Translations under genes and position numbers: made by a program | Shown here: piece by piece, positions 41,378 to 51,347 of the stretch | How the letters are laid out: each line of letters begins with the position of its first letter | Numbering within the stretch: position 1 is the stretch's first letter | Notes under the pieces: model-generated | Database searches by the model: none | What the model saw: only the letters and a program-made list of their open reading frames with translations | Told to the model about the DNA's origin: nothing | Assembly: GCF_023898865.1 (NCBI RefSeq) | Contig: NZ_JAGSOV010000009.1 | Coordinates: forward strand, 283,741-347,740 | Source: Pseudonocardia humida | Lineage (GTDB): Bacteria > Actinomycetota > Actinomycetes > Mycobacteriales > Pseudonocardiaceae | Length of the DNA stretch: 64,000 nucleotides | Direction: 5' to 3'

Positions 41378-43078
41378 GTGCCGGACTGGCTGCAGCGCTT
41401 GACCACGTCACTGCTCGAGCGGGCGCTGCCCGGGATGCCGCCGGCCACGCACCGGTACGAGGTGCGCCGCGACCTCGCCGTCCCGATGAGCGACGGCGTC
41501 GAGCTCCTGGGCGATCTGTTCCTGCCCGTCGAGCCGGCCGGCAGCACCGCCCCGACGATGCTCATCCGCTCGCCCTACGGGCGCACCGGGCTGTCGACGC
41601 TGCTGTTCGCCCGCCCGTTCGCCGAGCGCGGGTTCCCGGTGTTCGTGCAGAGCTGCCGGGGCACGTTCGGCTCCGGGGGCGTGTTCACCCCGATGGTGAA
41701 CGAGCGCGAGGACGGCATCGACACCGTCCGCTGGGTGCGCGAGCAGCCATGGTGCACCGGGCGGCTGGTCACCGCGGGCCCCAGCTACCTCGGATTCACC
41801 CAGTGGGCGGCGGCGGGCTACCTCCAGCGCGACGACCCGGCGGCCGCGCCGGACGCGCTGAGCCTGCTCGTCACGATGCCCGACTTCGGCGAGTTCACCT
41901 GGGACAACGGCGCCTTCGGGCTGCGCACGGCGCTGGGCTGGACGCAGATGGTCTCGGCCCAGGAGCGGCGCGGGTCGGTGCTGCGCCAGGTGCTGGGCAG
42001 GCGCGCCCTGCGCCGCGGCTACGACCGGCTGCCGGCCAACGAGGCCGACAAGCTGGCCACCGGCCACACCGTGCACTGGTACCAGGACTGGCTCGCGCAC
42101 GACTCGCTCGCCGACGACTACTGGCGGGGGCAGTCGCACACCGCGGCCGTGCCGGCGGTCACCGCGCCGGTCTCGATGATCACCGGCTGGTACGACATCT
42201 TCCTGCCCTGGCAGCTGCGCAGCTACCGGGCGCTGGTCGAGGCGGGCAACCCGCCGCAGCTGACCGTCGGGCCGTGGGGACACGCGTCGCCCGGGCTGCA
42301 CCGCGCGGCGCCGGCCGAGACCATCGCCTTCCTGCGCCACCACCTGATGGGCGAGCCCAACACCCGCGAGTACCCGGTCCACGTCTACGTGACCGGCGCC
42401 GAGCTGTGGCGCGACCTGCCGGTGTGGCCGCCTGCGGACGCCGTCGAGCACGACTGGCTGCTCGGGGCGGGCGGCAGGCTCGTCCCGCCGGGGGGCGAGC
42501 TCCCGGACCCGTCCGGCGGGCCCAGCCGCTACACCTACGACCCGGCCGACCCGACCCCGGCCGTCGGCGGCCCGAGCCTGGAGACCGGCTACCTGCCCGG
42601 CGACAACGCCGAGCACGAGCGGCGCCCGGACGTGCTCACCTTCACCTCGCCGATCCTGCGCGAGGCGGTCGAGGTGGTCGGCGAGCCGGTCGCCACGGTG
42701 TCGCTCGGCTCGAACCTGGAGCACACCGACCTGTTCGTGCGGCTCTGCGACGTGCACCCCGACGGCCGGTCGATGACGGTGTGCGACGGAATCCGCCGCC
42801 TGGGCGGGCGCGGCACCCGCGACACCGACCCCGTCCCCGACGCCGAGGGCGTGCGCGAGGTCGAGGTGGCGCTGTGGCCGACGGCGCACCGGTTCCTGCC
42901 GGGGCACCGGCTGCGGCTGCAGGTCAGCTCCGGGGCGCACCCGCGCTACCTGCGCAACCCCGGCGGCGGCGAGCCGCCCGCCACGGCCCGCCGGCTGCAC
43001 CGGGCCCACCAGGAGGTCCACCACGACGCCGGGCACCGCTCGCGGATCGCCCTGCCGACCACCTCGGGCCGGGAGTGA
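41378..43078 (+). CDS. CocE/NonD family hydrolase (X-Pro dipeptidyl-peptidase fold)
   Basis: A 566-aa serine hydrolase without a signal peptide. Seen: the opening VRRDLAVPMSDGVELLGDLF, the nucleophile elbow GPSYLGF with Ser about residue 136, the helical cap, ITGWYDIFLPWQLRSYRALV containing the acid Asp, the WGHASPG His segment, and a C-terminal jelly-roll domain (ILREAVEVVGEPVATVSLG; HRFLPGHRLRLQVSSGAHPR) as in cocaine esterase. Hydrolyses esters or amides of unknown nature. GTG start follows GAGGAGGGG. Confidence 0.92.
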   Translation: MPDWLQRLTTSLLERALPGMPPATHRYEVRRDLAVPMSDGVELLGDLFLPVEPAGSTAPTMLIRSPYGRTGLSTLLFARPFAERGFPVFVQSCRGTFGSGGVFTPMVNEREDGIDTVRWVREQPWCTGRLVTAGPSYLGFTQWAAAGYLQRDDPAAAPDALSLLVTMPDFGEFTWDNGAFGLRTALGWTQMVSAQERRGSVLRQVLGRRALRRGYDRLPANEADKLATGHTVHWYQDWLAHDSLADDYWRGQSHTAAVPAVTAPVSMITGWYDIFLPWQLRSYRALVEAGNPPQLTVGPWGHASPGLHRAAPAETIAFLRHHLMGEPNTREYPVHVYVTGAELWRDLPVWPPADAVEHDWLLGAGGRLVPPGGELPDPSGGPSRYTYDPADPTPAVGGPSLETGYLPGDNAEHERRPDVLTFTSPILREAVEVVGEPVATVSLGSNLEHTDLFVRLCDVHPDGRSMTVCDGIRRLGGRGTRDTDPVPDAEGVREVEVALWPTAHRFLPGHRLRLQVSSGAHPRYLRNPGGGEPPATARRLHRAHQEVHHDAGHRSRIALPTTSGRE

Positions 43079-43090
43079 GGCCCGGCGGCC

Positions 43091-43432
43091 TCACCCGACC
43101 TGGAGCTCGGCGAGCGGGACGCCGCGCTGCTCCAGCTCGACCTCGAAGACGCCGGGCAGGTCGGCGTCCAGCCGGATCGCGGTGCTCGCCCCGGCGGTGA
43201 CGAAGCTGCTGCGGTCGTAGCCGTGCAGGTGGACCTCGTCGGCGACGTCGCTGGCGACCACGAGCTCGACGGTCGACCCGACCGGCACGGCGTAGCGGAC
43301 GACGCCGCCGGCGACGGCGCCGCCGGCGTAGCCGACCTCGATCCGCAGGGTGCCGTCGGGCGCGGTCGCGGGCGTCGCGGCGGACGGCCCGGTCGACGAG
43401 CAGCCGGCCGGGCCGAGGAGCACCGCCACCAC
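43091..43432 (-). CDS. Small lipoprotein with cupredoxin-like beta domain, N-terminus incomplete
   Basis: A 113-aa ORF from GTG 43432. Seen: VAVLLGPAGCSS, a lipobox-like end of a signal peptide, then a small beta sandwich (LRIEVGYAGGAVAGGVVRYA VPVGSTVELVVASDVADEVH LHGYD; LPGVFEVELEQRGVPLAELQ) similar to cupredoxin-like secreted domains. The signal lacks a basic n-region. The in-frame codons upstream read HDLLARTLLVV with no ATG/GTG/TTG start before a hairpin repeat, so the original start may have been lost (or CTG 43450 is used). Confidence 0.6.
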   Translation of the reverse strand: MVAVLLGPAGCSSTGPSAATPATAPDGTLRIEVGYAGGAVAGGVVRYAVPVGSTVELVVASDVADEVHLHGYDRSSFVTAGASTAIRLDADLPGVFEVELEQRGVPLAELQVG

Positions 43433-43456
43433 CAGGAGGGTGCGGGCCAGGAGGTC

Positions 43457-43496
43457 GTGAGCGGGTTTCGCGGCTATGACCGTGATTCTCGCTCAC
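43457..43496. repeat. GTGAG/CGCTCAC hairpin repeat, copy C
   Basis: 17-base arms GTGAGCGGGTTTCGCGG and CCGTGATTCTCGCTCAC with a six-base loop, the same geometry as 25065-25104. It lies between two divergent genes, so it is not simply a terminator. Confidence 0.7.
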
Positions 43497-43510
43497 GACA
43501 TACTCGCCCC

Positions 43511-45406
43511 GTGACCGACCACCCCGAGGCCCCCGTCCCCAACCGGCTGTTCGACGACGAACGCGAGCAGCGCTGGCGGGCCCGGTTCACCGCGGTGCGC
43601 ACCAGCCGCCCGCGGTGGGCCCGGGACGCGCCGGACCGCTGCGCCTACACCTCGACGGCCAGCGGCACGACCGAGGTCTACGCCTGGGACCGGGCCACCG
43701 ACGAGCACCGCCGGGTCACCGACCGGCGCAGCGGCACCGGGCACGCCGAGCTGCCGCCGGACGGCGAGTGGATCTGGTGGTTCGCCGACTCCGACGGCGA
43801 CGAGTTCGGGCACTGGGTGCGCGAGCCGTTCGCGGCCGGCACCGGGGCGGTGGAGCCCGCGCTGCCCGGCGTCGAGGACGGCTACGGCGCCGGGCTGGAG
43901 ATCGGCAGGCGGGTGGTCGCCGTCGGCACCTCGACCGACGAGGGCACCCGCATCTGGCTGCGCCGCGGCGACGGCCCGGCCGAGGTCGTCTACTCCCACC
44001 CCGAGGACGCCGGGGTCGGCGCGCTGTCCGAGGACGAGGACCTGCTGGCGATCGGCCACTCCGAGCACGGCGACTCCCGCCACCCCGACGTGCGGGTGCT
44101 GCGGGTCTCCGACGGCGCCACCGTCGCCGAGAAGTCCGACGGCCCCGGCAAGGGACTCTCGCCGCTGTCGTTCGCCCCGGTCGCCGGGGACAACCGGCTG
44201 CTGGTCGCGCACGAGCGCCGCGGCCGCGACGAGCTGCTGATCTGGGACCCGACAACGGGCGCGGAGACCGAGCTGGCCATCGACCTGCCCGGCGAGCTGC
44301 ACGGGGAGTTCACCCCCGACGGCGCGGCCCTGCTGGTCTGGCACACCCACGCCGCCCGCACCCGGCTGCACCGCTACGACCTGGCGACCGGCGGGCTGAC
44401 CGAGCTGCCGGTCGCCCCGGGGTGCGTGGGCGGCGCCGAGGTCCGCCCGGACGGCACCGTCGAGTACACGTGCTCGTCGGCCGCGCACCCGGCGTCGGTG
44501 CGGGCGCTGGCCCCGGACGGCACCGACCGGGTGCTGCTGGTCCCGCCCGGTCCGCGGGCCCCGGGCTCGGTGCCGGTGCGCGACCTGTGGGTCGATGGCC
44601 CGGGCGGGCGGGTGCACGCGCTGGTCGCCGAGCCGGTGCGGGAGGCGGGCGACCCGCCGCCCCCGGCGCTGTTCAGCCTGCACGGCGGCCCGCACGCGGC
44701 CGACGAGGACCGGTTCAGCGCGGTCCGGGCCACGTGGGTGGACGCCGGGTTCGTGGTCGTGGAGGTCAACTACCGGGGGTCGACCGGCTACGGGTCGGCC
44801 TGGCGCGACGCGATCGAGGGCAGGCCGGGCTCGACCGAGCTGGCCGACGTGGCCGCGGTGCTCGACCGGTGCGTCGCCGACGGGCTGGTCGACCCGCGCC
44901 GCTGCGTGGTGGAGGGCTGGTCGTGGGGCGGCTACCTGGCGCTGCTGGCGGTGGGCACCCAGCCCGAGCGCTGGGCGGCCGGCATCGCCGGGGTGCCGGT
45001 GGCCGACTACCTGACCGCCTACGCCGACGAGATGGAGCAGCTGCGGGCGTTCGACCGGGCGCTGTTCGGCGGGTCGCCGCAGGAGCGGCCCGAGGCCTAC
45101 CGGGCGGCGTCGCCGCTGACCTACGTCGACCGGGTGCGGGCCCCGGTGCTGGTGCTGGCCGGGGAGAACGACCCGCGCTGCCCGATCCGCCAGGTCGACA
45201 ACTACCTCGACGCCCTGGCCGCGCGCGGCGACCTGCCCTTCGAGGTCACCCGCTTCGACGCCGGGCACGGCAGCATGGTCGTCGACCAGACGATCGCCCA
45301 CACCGCCACCGAGGTCGGCTTCGCCCGGCGGGCCATCGACGGCGACGAGATCGGCGGGCGCGTCGCGCAGCCCACACCCGTCGCGGCCAACGTCATCTCG
45401 CCGTAG
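43511..45406 (+). CDS. S9 family peptidase (prolyl oligopeptidase/acylaminoacyl-peptidase type)
   Basis: A 631-aa cytosolic serine peptidase. Residues ~20-370 form a beta-propeller (repeated strands such as AYTSTASGTTEVYAWDRATD and RLHRYDLATGGLTELPVAPG). Residues ~390-631 are the alpha/beta-hydrolase: oxyanion LFSLHGGPHAADE, nucleophile Ser about 471 in EGWSWGGYLALL, Asp about 554 in AGENDPRCPIRQ and His about 586 in DAGHGSMV. GTG 43511 is six bases after CATACT, so possibly leaderless. Trims small peptides. Confidence 0.93.
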   Translation: MTDHPEAPVPNRLFDDEREQRWRARFTAVRTSRPRWARDAPDRCAYTSTASGTTEVYAWDRATDEHRRVTDRRSGTGHAELPPDGEWIWWFADSDGDEFGHWVREPFAAGTGAVEPALPGVEDGYGAGLEIGRRVVAVGTSTDEGTRIWLRRGDGPAEVVYSHPEDAGVGALSEDEDLLAIGHSEHGDSRHPDVRVLRVSDGATVAEKSDGPGKGLSPLSFAPVAGDNRLLVAHERRGRDELLIWDPTTGAETELAIDLPGELHGEFTPDGAALLVWHTHAARTRLHRYDLATGGLTELPVAPGCVGGAEVRPDGTVEYTCSSAAHPASVRALAPDGTDRVLLVPPGPRAPGSVPVRDLWVDGPGGRVHALVAEPVREAGDPPPPALFSLHGGPHAADEDRFSAVRATWVDAGFVVVEVNYRGSTGYGSAWRDAIEGRPGSTELADVAAVLDRCVADGLVDPRRCVVEGWSWGGYLALLAVGTQPERWAAGIAGVPVADYLTAYADEMEQLRAFDRALFGGSPQERPEAYRAASPLTYVDRVRAPVLVLAGENDPRCPIRQVDNYLDALAARGDLPFEVTRFDAGHGSMVVDQTIAHTATEVGFARRAIDGDEIGGRVAQPTPVAANVISP

Positions 45407-45462
45407 CGCCGCGGAAACACGGCCCGAGAACGCTGGGCGCTACCCCGAGGAGGTGGGAGCAC

Positions 45463-46515
45463 GTGGCGCTCTGGCGTGTGCACGTGGAGCTGGAGGACAT
45501 CCCCGGCCGGCTCGGCGAGCTGGCCACGGCGGTGGGCGCGGCCGGGTGCAACATCATCTCGTTGCACGTGGTGGGTGAGCCGGCCGACGACGGTTCGGTC
45601 ACCGACGAGCTGCTGGTCAAGGTCCCGGACCCGGCCGAACCGGCGGCGCTGGTCGACGAGATCACCGCGGCGGGCATCCCGTGCACGCTGCTCGTCCGGG
45701 CCGACGCCGCCGAGCTGTCCGACCCGACCACCACCGCGCTGGCGCTGGCCAGGATGGTCGCCGCCGACCCGGGCAGCGCCCCGCGCGCGGTCGCCACCCT
45801 GCTGCGCGCCCGGCTGGTCGACCCGGCCGCGACGAGCGTGGAGGGCCACACGCACACGCTGCGGGTCGGCGCCCAGCAGCTGCGGCTGGGCCGCGGCTGG
45901 CCGTTCACCGCCACCGAGCTGTCCCGCGCGGCGGCCCTGCTGGAGCTGGCCGCGCAGCTGGCGATGCGGGCGCCCACCCGCGCCGACGACGCCGACCGGA
46001 TCCTGCTGCTGCGCGACGGCTCCGAGGTCCGCATGCGCGCCGCGACCCCGGACGACCGGCTGCTGGTGGCCGCGCTGCACGCGCGCTGCGCCCCGGAGAC
46101 CCGCCGCTCGCGGTTCCTGAGCCCGGCGCCCCGGCTGCCCGACGACCAGCTCGACGGGCTGCTCGGCGCGGGCCCGGGCGACCGGTCCGGTCAGGTGGTG
46201 CTGGCCGTGACGGCCGACGGCGGCAGCGCCGTCGGCCTGGTCAACCTCGACCCCGAGCCCGACGGCCCGCCCACCACCGGCCGGGTCGCGGTGCTGGTGG
46301 AGGACGCCTGGCAGGGCCGGGGGCTGGGCACCGCGCTGCTGCGCCGGGCCGCCGACGCGGCCGTCGAGCTGGGCATGGTCGAGGTCACCGGCGTGGCCCG
46401 CCCGGACGACCTGGGTGTCACCCGCCTGCTGCGCCGCGCGGGGCTGCGCCCGTCGGCCGAGATCGTGGACGCCACCGTCCGCCTGCGCGCCCCGCTCCCG
46501 ACCCCCGTCCGCTGA
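45463..46515 (+). CDS. ACT-domain GNAT acetyltransferase
   Basis: A 350-aa fusion. Residues ~1-75 are an ACT domain (WRVHVELEDIPGRLGELATA VGAAGCNIISLHVVG), the usual amino-acid-binding regulator; ~75-180 is a linker; ~185-350 is a GNAT domain with MRAATPDDRLLVAALHARCA and the acetyl-CoA loop VEDAWQGRGLGTALLRRAAD. This order matches actinobacterial protein lysine acetyltransferases whose activity is tuned by amino acids (AAPatA/MaKat type). GTG start follows GAGGAGGTGGGAG. Likely targets are metabolic enzymes; inferred. Confidence 0.85.
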   Translation: MALWRVHVELEDIPGRLGELATAVGAAGCNIISLHVVGEPADDGSVTDELLVKVPDPAEPAALVDEITAAGIPCTLLVRADAAELSDPTTTALALARMVAADPGSAPRAVATLLRARLVDPAATSVEGHTHTLRVGAQQLRLGRGWPFTATELSRAAALLELAAQLAMRAPTRADDADRILLLRDGSEVRMRAATPDDRLLVAALHARCAPETRRSRFLSPAPRLPDDQLDGLLGAGPGDRSGQVVLAVTADGGSAVGLVNLDPEPDGPPTTGRVAVLVEDAWQGRGLGTALLRRAADAAVELGMVEVTGVARPDDLGVTRLLRRAGLRPSAEIVDATVRLRAPLPTPVR

Positions 46516-46562
46516 CCCGCCGGAACGCCCGCCCCACCCCGACTCCCCCGCCCAACCCCCCG

Positions 46563-46604
46563 CCCACCCCGGCGCCGCCGCGGCATGGGGCGGGGCGGGG
46601 TGGG
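46563..46604. terminator. Bidirectional terminator between convergent genes
   Basis: CCCACCCCG (46563-46571) pairs with CGGGGTGGG (46596-46604) within a strand-asymmetric C-rich then G-rich stretch. It is located between the ACT-GNAT stop and the ABC ATPase stop. Confidence 0.55.
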
Positions 46605-46627
46605 TGGGTGGGACGGGGCCGGGTCGG

Positions 46628-47716
<1,089 letters not shown>

Positions 47717-47892
47717 GGCTGTACTCCATTCCACCGGCAGGAACGTGCCGGACGATCCGAGTGGGGTGTAGCACGCGGAGCCTGCCACGTCGGGGCAGCT
47801 CAGGGCCAGCAGCACTACCGTGGGTCACCCTTAAGTTACTTTATGGTAGCTGTTACGGGATCGTTGCCGCCCGATGTTGCGCGACGACGTGC

Positions 47893-47904
47893 GTAAACGC
47901 TTAC
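47893..47904. promoter_or_regulatory. LacI-type operator in the ABC divergent region
   Basis: GTAAACGCTTAC: a 12-bp near-palindrome with central CG and five of six pairs matching, the form recognised by LacI/GalR regulators. It lies ~70 bp before the binding-protein start, in the 256-bp gap shared with the ATPase gene; TTGCGC at 47874 and TACCTA at 47902 may be the flanking promoter boxes. The LacI gene of the operon is the natural ligand-responsive partner. Confidence 0.65.
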
Positions 47905-47972
47905 CTATTGCGGATCTCACATCCACGGGCCGACCGGAACCCCGTGGTCCCCCATCGGAGCGGAGAGTCCGA

Positions 47973-49352
47973 ATGTCAGCAGTGACACGGCGAGGGCGGG
48001 TTCCTGCCCTGGTCAGTGCCGCCCTCGGGGTGAGCCTCGTGCTCGCCGGGTGCGGTGGCAGCAACGTCGCGGGCGGCGGTCAGACCGGCGGCCAGACCGG
48101 CGGCGCCGGCTGCGAGGCCTACACCCAGTACGGCGACCTCAACGGCAAGCAGATCAGCCTCTACACCTCGATCGTCGCCCCCGAGGACCAGCCGCACATC
48201 GACTCCTACAAGAAGTTCGAGGAGTGCACCGGCGCCAAGATCGTCTACGAGGGCTCCAAGGAGTTCGAGGCGCAGCTGCCGGTCCGCATCCAGTCCGGCA
48301 ACCCGCCGGACGTCGCCTACATCCCGCAGCCGGGCCTGCTGCAGACGCTGGTCGACCAGACCGGTGCGGTGAAGCCCGCCCCGCAGGCGGTGTCGGCGAA
48401 CGTCGACCAGTACTTCTCCGAGACCTTCAAGTCCGCGGGCTCGGTCGACGGCACGCTCTACGCCGCCCCGCTGGGCGCCAACGTCAAGTCCTTCGTCTGG
48501 TACTCGCCGCAGGCCTTCCAGGCCAAGGGCTACACCGTGCCGACGACCTGGGACGAGATGGTCGCCCTGTCGGACAAGATCGTCGCCGAGGGCGGCAAGC
48601 CCTGGTGCGCCGGCATCAACTCCGGTGAGGCCACCGGCTGGCCGCTCACCGACTGGCTCGAGGACGTCATGCTCCGGGAGAACGGCCCGGACGTGTACGA
48701 CCAGTGGGTCAACCACGAGATCCCGTTCAACGACCCGAAGGTCGCCGCGGCGCTGGACCGCATCGGCGGCATCCTGAAGAACCCGGCCTACGTCAACGGC
48801 GGCCTGGGCGACGTGTCGTCCATCGCCACCACCACGTTCCAGGACGGCGGCCTGCCGATCCTCGACGAGACCTGCTACATGCACCGCCAGGCCAACTTCT
48901 ACGCGGCCAACTTCCCCGAGGGCACCGACATCTCGGAGAACGGCGAGGTCTTCGCGTTCCCGCTGCCGCCGATCAACACCACGCAGCCGGAGACGATCCT
49001 GGTCGGTGCCGAGTTCGTCGCGGCGTTCGCCGACCGGCCCGAGGTCCAGGCCTTCCAGGCCTACCTGTCCTCGCCGGAGTGGGCGAACGAGAAGGCCATC
49101 GCCACCCCGGAGGGCGGCTGGATCAGCGCCAACACCGGCCTGGACCCGAACAACGTGGCCAGCGCGGTGGACAAGCTGTCGGTGGAGATCCTCCAGGACG
49201 AGTCGAAGACCTTCAAGTTCGACGGGTCCGACCTGATGCCCGCCGCGGTGGGCTCGGCGTCCTTCTGGACCGGCATGACCGACTGGATCACCGGTAAGAG
49301 CACCACCGACGTGCTCACCTTCATCGAGCAGTCCTGGCCCGCTCAGTCGTGA
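47973..49352 (+). CDS. Sugar ABC transporter substrate-binding lipoprotein (AglE-like)
   Basis: A 459-aa binding protein. Seen: signal MSAVTRRGRVPALVSAALGV SLVLAGC with lipid-modified Cys at residue 27, a Gly/Gln/Thr linker, and an SBP type-1 fold with YGDLNGKQISLYTSIVAPED, VYEGSKEFEAQLPVRIQSGN PPDVAYIPQPG, and WCAGINSGEATGWPLTDWLE DVMLR. The last segment resembles alpha-glucoside binding proteins (AglE), suggesting maltose/trehalose/sucrose-type substrates; inferred. Two internal Cys (GCEAY, ECTG) may pair. ATG 47973 follows CGGAGAG. Confidence 0.9.
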   Translation: MSAVTRRGRVPALVSAALGVSLVLAGCGGSNVAGGGQTGGQTGGAGCEAYTQYGDLNGKQISLYTSIVAPEDQPHIDSYKKFEECTGAKIVYEGSKEFEAQLPVRIQSGNPPDVAYIPQPGLLQTLVDQTGAVKPAPQAVSANVDQYFSETFKSAGSVDGTLYAAPLGANVKSFVWYSPQAFQAKGYTVPTTWDEMVALSDKIVAEGGKPWCAGINSGEATGWPLTDWLEDVMLRENGPDVYDQWVNHEIPFNDPKVAAALDRIGGILKNPAYVNGGLGDVSSIATTTFQDGGLPILDETCYMHRQANFYAANFPEGTDISENGEVFAFPLPPINTTQPETILVGAEFVAAFADRPEVQAFQAYLSSPEWANEKAIATPEGGWISANTGLDPNNVASAVDKLSVEILQDESKTFKFDGSDLMPAAVGSASFWTGMTDWITGKSTTDVLTFIEQSWPAQS

Positions 49353-49359
49353 CCGCGCA

Positions 49360-49392
49360 CCGGGGGCGGGTGGCTCTGCCACCCGCCCCCGG
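49360..49392 (+). terminator. Attenuator hairpin between binding protein and permease genes
   Basis: Perfect 14-bp arms CCGGGGGCGGGTGG and CCACCCGCCCCCGG around CTCTG, followed by TCTCTCTC. It lies inside the operon, so it should end part of the transcripts or protect the 3' end of the binding-protein mRNA, giving more binding protein than permease. Confidence 0.8.
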
Positions 49393-49422
49393 TCTCTCTC
49401 CCGTGCCCGGAGGTGAGACCCC

Positions 49423-50391
49423 ATGACAATCACCGACAAAATCATCCAGCTCGTGGTCGCGGTGGCGTTCTTCGCGCTGGTCCTCGCCGCGGTGCTGTTC
49501 ATCGCCGACCGGGCCAGGGGCAGGCGGGCCGAGCGCTGGCAGGGCTTCGCCTTCGTGGGCCCGGCGGTGCTGCTGCTGCTGATCGGCCTGATCTACCCGG
49601 CGCTGCGCACGGCCTACCAGTCGTTCTTCGACGCCGGCAGCACGAACTTCATCGGCATCGACAACTACGCGCGCATCTTCACCCAGCCCGAGCTGCTGAT
49701 CGTGCTGCGCAACACGTTCCTGTGGGTGATCTTCACCCCGATCGTCGCGACTGCCGTCGGCCTCGTCTACGCGGTACTGGTCGACCGGGCGCGGGCCGAG
49801 TCGTTCGCCAAGGCGCTGATCTTCCTGCCGATGGCGATCTCGTTCGTCGGCGCGTCGATCATCTGGAAGTTCGTCTACGAGTACCGCCCCAACCAGCAGA
49901 ACATCCAGCAGATCGGGTTGGTCAACCAGCTGCTGGTCTGGCTCGGCTTCGAGCCGGTGAACCTGCTGCTCATCCCGTTCTGGAACAACCTGCTGCTGAT
50001 CGTGGTGATGATCTGGATCCAGGCCGGGTTCGCCATGACGATCCTGTCCGCGGCGATCAAGGCCATCCCCGACGACATCACCGAGGCCGCGCGCCTCGAC
50101 GGCGTCGGCGGCCTGCGCATGTTCTTCTACATCACCCTGCCGAGCATCCGCCCGGCCGTGGTCGTCGTGCTGACGACGATCAGCATCGGGGTGCTGAAGG
50201 TCTTCGACATCGTCCGCACGATGACCGGCGGCCAGTTCGGCACCAGCGTCGTGGCCAACGAGTTCTACGCGCAGAGCTTCCGGCTGTTCAACATCGGCAT
50301 CGGTTCCTCACTGGCGATGATCCTGTTCGTCCTCGTGGTGCCGATCGTGATCTACAACGTCCGGCAGATGCGGAAGGTGGACGCGCGATGA
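49423..50391 (+). CDS. Sugar ABC transporter permease 1 (AglF/MalF-like)
   Basis: A 322-aa permease. Seen: an N-terminal helix (IIQLVVAVAFFALVLAAVLF), GFAFVGPAVLLLLIGLIYPA and further helices (seven or eight in all), and the ATPase-contact EAA loop EAARLDGVGGLRMFFYITLPSIRP split as EAARLDGVGG and MFFYITLPSIRP near residue 224. Start ATG has GGAGGTGAG upstream. Stop overlaps permease 2 by four bases (ATGA). Confidence 0.94.
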   Translation: MTITDKIIQLVVAVAFFALVLAAVLFIADRARGRRAERWQGFAFVGPAVLLLLIGLIYPALRTAYQSFFDAGSTNFIGIDNYARIFTQPELLIVLRNTFLWVIFTPIVATAVGLVYAVLVDRARAESFAKALIFLPMAISFVGASIIWKFVYEYRPNQQNIQQIGLVNQLLVWLGFEPVNLLLIPFWNNLLLIVVMIWIQAGFAMTILSAAIKAIPDDITEAARLDGVGGLRMFFYITLPSIRPAVVVVLTTISIGVLKVFDIVRTMTGGQFGTSVVANEFYAQSFRLFNIGIGSSLAMILFVLVVPIVIYNVRQMRKVDAR

Positions 50392-51308
50392 CGGTCCTGG
50401 AGAGCACTCCCGCCGGGCAGCCGGCCACCACCCTCACAGCGGTGGCCACCACCAAGTCGTCGGAGGCCAAGAAGCGGCTCGGCTCGCCGTGGGCGTCGCT
50501 GCTCGCGATCGTCATCGCGGTGCTGTGGACGCTGCCCACGTTCGGCCTGTTCGTGTCCTCGTTCCGGCCGGAGCGCTCGGTCAAGCGGACCGGCTGGTGG
50601 ACGCTGTTCACCGACCCGCAGTTCACCCTGGAGAACTACAACGAGGTCCTGTTCGAGGGCCAGCAGCCGTTGATCAACTACTTGATCAACTCGATCATCA
50701 TCGTGCTGCCCGCGGTGATCATCCCGATCGTGCTGGCCACCATCGCGGCCTACGCGTTCGCCTGGATGAAGTTCCCGATGCGCGACACGCTGTTCGTCGC
50801 GATCTTCGCGCTGCAGGTCGTCCCGCTGCAGGTGGCGCTGCTGCCGCTGCTGGAGATCTTCGTCGGCACCGGGCTGAACAACACGTTCTGGACGGTGTGG
50901 ATCGCGCACTCCACGTTCGCGCTCCCGCTGGCGATCTACCTGCTGCACAACTCCATGCGGGAGATCCCGGCCGAGCTGGTCGAGGCGGCCCGGGTGGACG
51001 GCGCCGGGCACGTCCGGATCTTCACCAAGATCATGTTGCCGCTGATGAAGCCGGCCATCGCGGCGTTCGGCGTGTTCCAGTTCCTCTGGGTGTGGAACGA
51101 CCTGCTGGTGGCGCTGGTGTTCGCCGGCGGTACGGCGGACGTCGCGCCGCTGACCGTGCGGGTCGCCGAGCTGTCGGGCACCCGGGGGTCGGACTGGCAC
51201 CTGCTCTCCGCCGGTGCCTTCATCTCGATCATCATCCCGTTGATCGTCTTCCTCAGCCTGCAGCGGTTCTTCGTCCGTGGCCTGCTCGCGGGCAGCGTCA
51301 AGGGCTGA
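50388..51308 (+). CDS. Sugar ABC transporter permease 2 (AglG/MalG-like)
   Basis: A 306-aa permease with six helices. Seen: SLLAIVIAVLWTLPTFGLFV near residue 38, NSIIIVLPAVIIPIVLATIA, the EAA loop EAARVDGAGHVRIFTKIMLP near residue 205, and the C-terminal RFFVRGLLAGSVKG typical of MalG-type subunits. Pairs with permease 1 to form the channel. Confidence 0.95.
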   Translation: MTVLESTPAGQPATTLTAVATTKSSEAKKRLGSPWASLLAIVIAVLWTLPTFGLFVSSFRPERSVKRTGWWTLFTDPQFTLENYNEVLFEGQQPLINYLINSIIIVLPAVIIPIVLATIAAYAFAWMKFPMRDTLFVAIFALQVVPLQVALLPLLEIFVGTGLNNTFWTVWIAHSTFALPLAIYLLHNSMREIPAELVEAARVDGAGHVRIFTKIMLPLMKPAIAAFGVFQFLWVWNDLLVALVFAGGTADVAPLTVRVAELSGTRGSDWHLLSAGAFISIIIPLIVFLSLQRFFVRGLLAGSVKG

Positions 51309-51347
51309 TCGGACGGACGGGAGCAGTCACCAGGTTCGGGGGCCGCG

